Shown here: positions 63,805 to 64,000 of the stretch, in pieces | Position numbering within the stretch: position 1 is the first letter of the stretch | How the letters are laid out: every line of letters begins with the position of its first letter | Assembly (NCBI GenBank): GCA_005503165.1 | Contig: SCNT01000014.1 | Coordinates: forward strand, 1 to 64,000 | DNA: 64,000 nucleotides | Direction of reading: 5' to 3' | DNA from: Sphingomonadaceae bacterium 3R27E2-A | GTDB taxonomy: Bacteria > Pseudomonadota > Alphaproteobacteria > Sphingomonadales > Sphingomonadaceae | Program-made: the position numbers and the translations under genes | The notes under the pieces: model-generated | Databases searched by the model: none | What the model was told of the DNA's origin: nothing | The model's input: the letters and a program-made list of their open reading frames with translations, nothing else

Positions 63805-64000
63805 ATGGGAAAATTACGCGAACCGCTGAACCTGCTCTATGGGGACAATTGCGCCCTGCCGCTCGCGCTCGAGGCGATGGGCGAGCGATGGTCGTTCATG
63901 ATCCTGCGCGCCGCGTTCAACGGCGTTCATCATTTCGAGGAGTTCCAGCAGGAGCTGAGCATCGCGCGCAACATCCTCTCGAACCGCCTCTCGAAGCTCG
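63805..64000 (+). CDS. HxlR-family transcriptional regulator, 5' part only
   Basis: The first 65 codons are visible; the gene runs off the right edge. The N-terminal YGDNCALPLALEAMGERW and then FMILRAAFNGVHHFEEFQ and SIARNILSNRLSKL match the winged-helix HxlR domain, with the conserved Cys and the recognition-helix segment. Such regulators respond to redox or electrophilic stress in some bacteria. It is divergent from a CC_3452-family gene with repeated sites between them, so autoregulation and control of that gene are plausible. Confidence 0.88.
   Translation, partial: MGKLREPLNLLYGDNCALPLALEAMGERWSFMILRAAFNGVHHFEEFQQELSIARNILSNRLSKL

Overview
The window looks like chromosomal DNA of a high-GC alphaproteobacterium, most likely a sphingomonad (Sphingopyxis/Sphingomonas-like). 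The reasons are strong G/C bias at third codon positions, a single bifunctional RelA/SpoT homologue with the RxKD motif, a TonB-ExbB-ExbD-ExbD operon, a CC_3452-type small secreted protein, a PutA without a DNA-binding domain paired with an Lrp-type regulator, and intergenic inverted repeats of the CCCCGGCGAAAGCCGGGG kind. The genus is an inference. No rRNA, CRISPR array, prophage or intact insertion sequence was seen.

Layout. 1-6961 (minus): a tightly overlapping MoxR / DUF58 / SpoIIM / RDD operon with DUF4350 and DUF4129 membrane proteins, a nitroreductase and the start of a lipoprotein. 7126-12862: a fused alpha-beta 2-oxoacid dehydrogenase E1, a FabD-like acyltransferase, a LuxR-type regulator and an acyl-CoA ligase. 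12875-13042: two tRNA-Glu genes. 13112-18939: recJ, two PH-domain membrane proteins and an alkyl-sulfatase-like hydrolase. 19006-23410: a flavodoxin-like gene and glpX, tail to tail, separated by a patchwork interval of small accessory genes. This interval holds a chimeric scar made of a glpX tail fused to a flavodoxin-like tail, and a perfect 19-bp inverted repeat that abuts a start codon. 23465-27212: hypothetical secreted and membrane proteins and homoserine dehydrogenase. 27481-30089: the TonB/ExbBDD energy-transduction operon. 30393-40673: UDP-glucose dehydrogenase, a Cu,Zn-SOD lipoprotein, two MFS transporters, an LMW phosphatase, ThpR, a Bax-inhibitor-like protein, a GST, a CinA-like protein and a transglutaminase-like protein. 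40662-40735: tRNA-Gly. 40881-42979: a pair of acyl-CoA dehydrogenases. 43146-49440: amino-acid catabolism (PutR-like regulator, PutA, NADP-type GdhA) with a CcmI-like TPR protein. 59359-64000: an acetyltransferase, RSH, a glycosyltransferase, a CC_3452-family protein and the start of an HxlR regulator.

The most interesting region is 49490-59306: four genes on one strand with 2-8 nt gaps. They encode a pentaheme cytochrome c, a lipoprotein with two GlcG/HbpS-like domains, a predicted outer-membrane beta-barrel, and a 1448-residue protein that joins ten CXXCH heme sites to a C-terminal LVIVD-type repeat region. The set resembles a porin-cytochrome electron conduit, but its domain architecture is not one I recognise from MtrCAB or PioAB. 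It is the best candidate here for an undescribed system.

Intergenic regions carry at least four distinct classes of inverted-repeat elements (24858-24919, 30193-30268 and 32387-32461 are one class; 43004-43136, 46808-46967 and 63046-63193 are others), mostly between convergent or terminating genes.
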